Assembly (NCBI GenBank): GCA_947177645.1
Contig: CAMWVJ010000068.1
Span: 1 to 6,501, forward strand
Length of the DNA: 6,501 nt
Direction: 5' to 3'
Source of the DNA: an uncultured Desulfovibrio sp.
GTDB lineage: Bacteria; Desulfobacterota; Desulfovibrionia; Desulfovibrionales; Desulfovibrionaceae
The notes under the pieces are model-generated. The model did no database searches and was not told where the DNA came from. It worked only from the letters and a program-made list of their open reading frames with translations. The position numbers and the translations under genes were made by a program. Below are positions 5,797 to 6,501 of the stretch, piece by piece. Positions within the stretch are counted from its first letter, which is position 1. Every line of letters starts with the position of its first letter.

Positions 5797-6501
5797 ATGC
5801 CTGAGTGCCAGACCCTTGTCCACGCGGGCGTGCTCGTCACCCAGGACGCGGAGCGCCGCATCCTCGCCCCGGGGGCGCTGGCCATCTCGGGGGGCGTCAT
5901 CCTCGACGTTGGCCCGGCCGGCGAGCTCGCGGCCCGCTGGAAGCCGGTCGAGCGCCTGGACCTCGGCACCATGCTCGTTCTGCCGGGCCTCGTCAACGCC
6001 CATTCGCACGCGGCCATGACCTTCCTGCGCGGGCTTGCGGACGACATGCCGCTCATGGAATGGCTCACCGGCCGCATCTTCCCGGTGGAGGCGCGCCTCA
6101 CGGCGGACATCGTGCGCCTTGGCAGCCTGCTCGGCTTTGCGGAGATGTTGCGCACCGGCACCACGGCCGCCATGGACATGTACCTCTTCGAGGGCGCGGT
6201 GCTCGAGGCCGCGGAAGAGGCCGGCCTGCGCTGCGTTGGCGGCGAGGCGGTCTTCGGCTTTCCCTCTGCCGCCTTTCCCGACGCCGGCGCGGCGCTTGCG
6301 GCCACGCGCGAGCTTGCCGAGCGCTATGCCGGGCATGAGCGCATTTCCGTGGCCGTCAACTGCCACAGCGTCTACACCACCACCCCGGAGATCATCGCCG
6401 CTTGCCGCGACATCGCCCTCGAGCTCGACCTCCCCTTGCACATGCACCTCGCCGCGGGTCTCGGCGTGCTCGACGCAAGGTGCACCTTCGCCCATGTGGT
6501 G
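5797..6501 (+). CDS. mtaD: MTA/SAH deaminase-like amidohydrolase, 3'-truncated, with an internal gap
   Basis: Amidohydrolase of the 5'-methylthioadenosine/S-adenosylhomocysteine deaminase group, which deaminates these nucleosides to inosine forms in SAM by-product recycling. 235 codons are visible; the frame is open at the right edge and the family is usually about 420-450 residues. Features: an N-terminal beta-sandwich segment (about 1-62); PGLVNAHSHAAMTFLRG with metal ligands His69 and His71; ADDMPLMEWL (81-90), typical of MtaD; NCHSVYTTTPE with His190 at the substrate-site His; LHMHLA with the third metal ligand His217; and FAHVV with the strand-6 His233. The Asp metal ligand would lie beyond the window. 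Oddity: after HLA the sequence jumps straight to AGLGVLDARCTFAH, so about 21 residues usual in close relatives are missing in frame, with the HxxE Glu (Ala220 here). Activity is doubtful. Start supported by AAGGAG five bases upstream. Confidence 0.85.
   Translation, partial: MPECQTLVHAGVLVTQDAERRILAPGALAISGGVILDVGPAGELAARWKPVERLDLGTMLVLPGLVNAHSHAAMTFLRGLADDMPLMEWLTGRIFPVEARLTADIVRLGSLLGFAEMLRTGTTAAMDMYLFEGAVLEAAEEAGLRCVGGEAVFGFPSAAFPDAGAALAATRELAERYAGHERISVAVNCHSVYTTTPEIIAACRDIALELDLPLHMHLAAGLGVLDARCTFAHVV

Noticed and set aside
4933..6495. A 520-codon minus-strand open frame that would extend the hydrolase upstream across the mtaD-like gene.
   Set aside because: The upstream half is antisense to a clear amidohydrolase and shows no recognisable domain; a GGAGG-supported ATG at 5769 gives a normal-length hydrolase. 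The open frame reflects GC-rich codon bias.
1..6501. Sigma-54 type promoters, CRISPR repeats, tRNA genes, insertion sequences.
   Set aside because: Scanning by eye found TGGCAC-like words (for example near 3020) but without a properly spaced TTGC partner; no repeat arrays, tRNA-like folds or transposase motifs were seen.

Overview
The window reads as a GC-rich proteobacterial chromosome segment with dense, ordinary housekeeping genes. The combination of ileS, lspA, a small PLDc_N-type membrane protein, a YbgF/CpoB-like TPR lipoprotein and cheZ suggests a Desulfovibrio-like sulfate reducer. That assignment is inference from gene content and composition; no rRNA or other marker is present. No mobile element, CRISPR array, tRNA or phage gene was seen.

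Left part (1-4936, plus strand): a compact co-directional block. ileS enters from the left edge without its N-terminus. It overlaps lspA by ATGA, and lspA overlaps a 66-codon two-helix membrane protein gene by ATGA. After 11 bases and a good GGAGG site comes a TPR lipoprotein gene (ybgF/cpoB-like), and after 55 bases cheZ. The first four genes are almost certainly one transcript and cheZ probably belongs to it. LspA is the peptidase that would mature the lipoprotein encoded two genes downstream, so part of the block has an envelope theme; cheZ adds a chemotaxis phosphatase.

Right part (4933-6501): a minus-strand alpha/beta hydrolase of the carboxylesterase/monoacylglycerol lipase type converges on cheZ. 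The two genes end in the same CTAG palindrome, which supplies a TAG stop on each strand. Only 27 bases separate the hydrolase start from the divergent plus-strand start of an amidohydrolase of the MTA/SAH deaminase (MtaD) type, which runs off the right edge.

The most notable anomaly is in the mtaD-like gene. Just after the strand-5 metal-ligand motif (LHMHLA) about 21 residues of the usual family sequence are absent in frame, including the catalytic HxxE glutamate. Secondary observations are the shared CTAG stop, a possible terminator hairpin lying before the hydrolase stop codon, the very short divergent spacer, and the lipid-anchored form of the CpoB-like protein. I found no evidence for a wholly new multi-gene system here.
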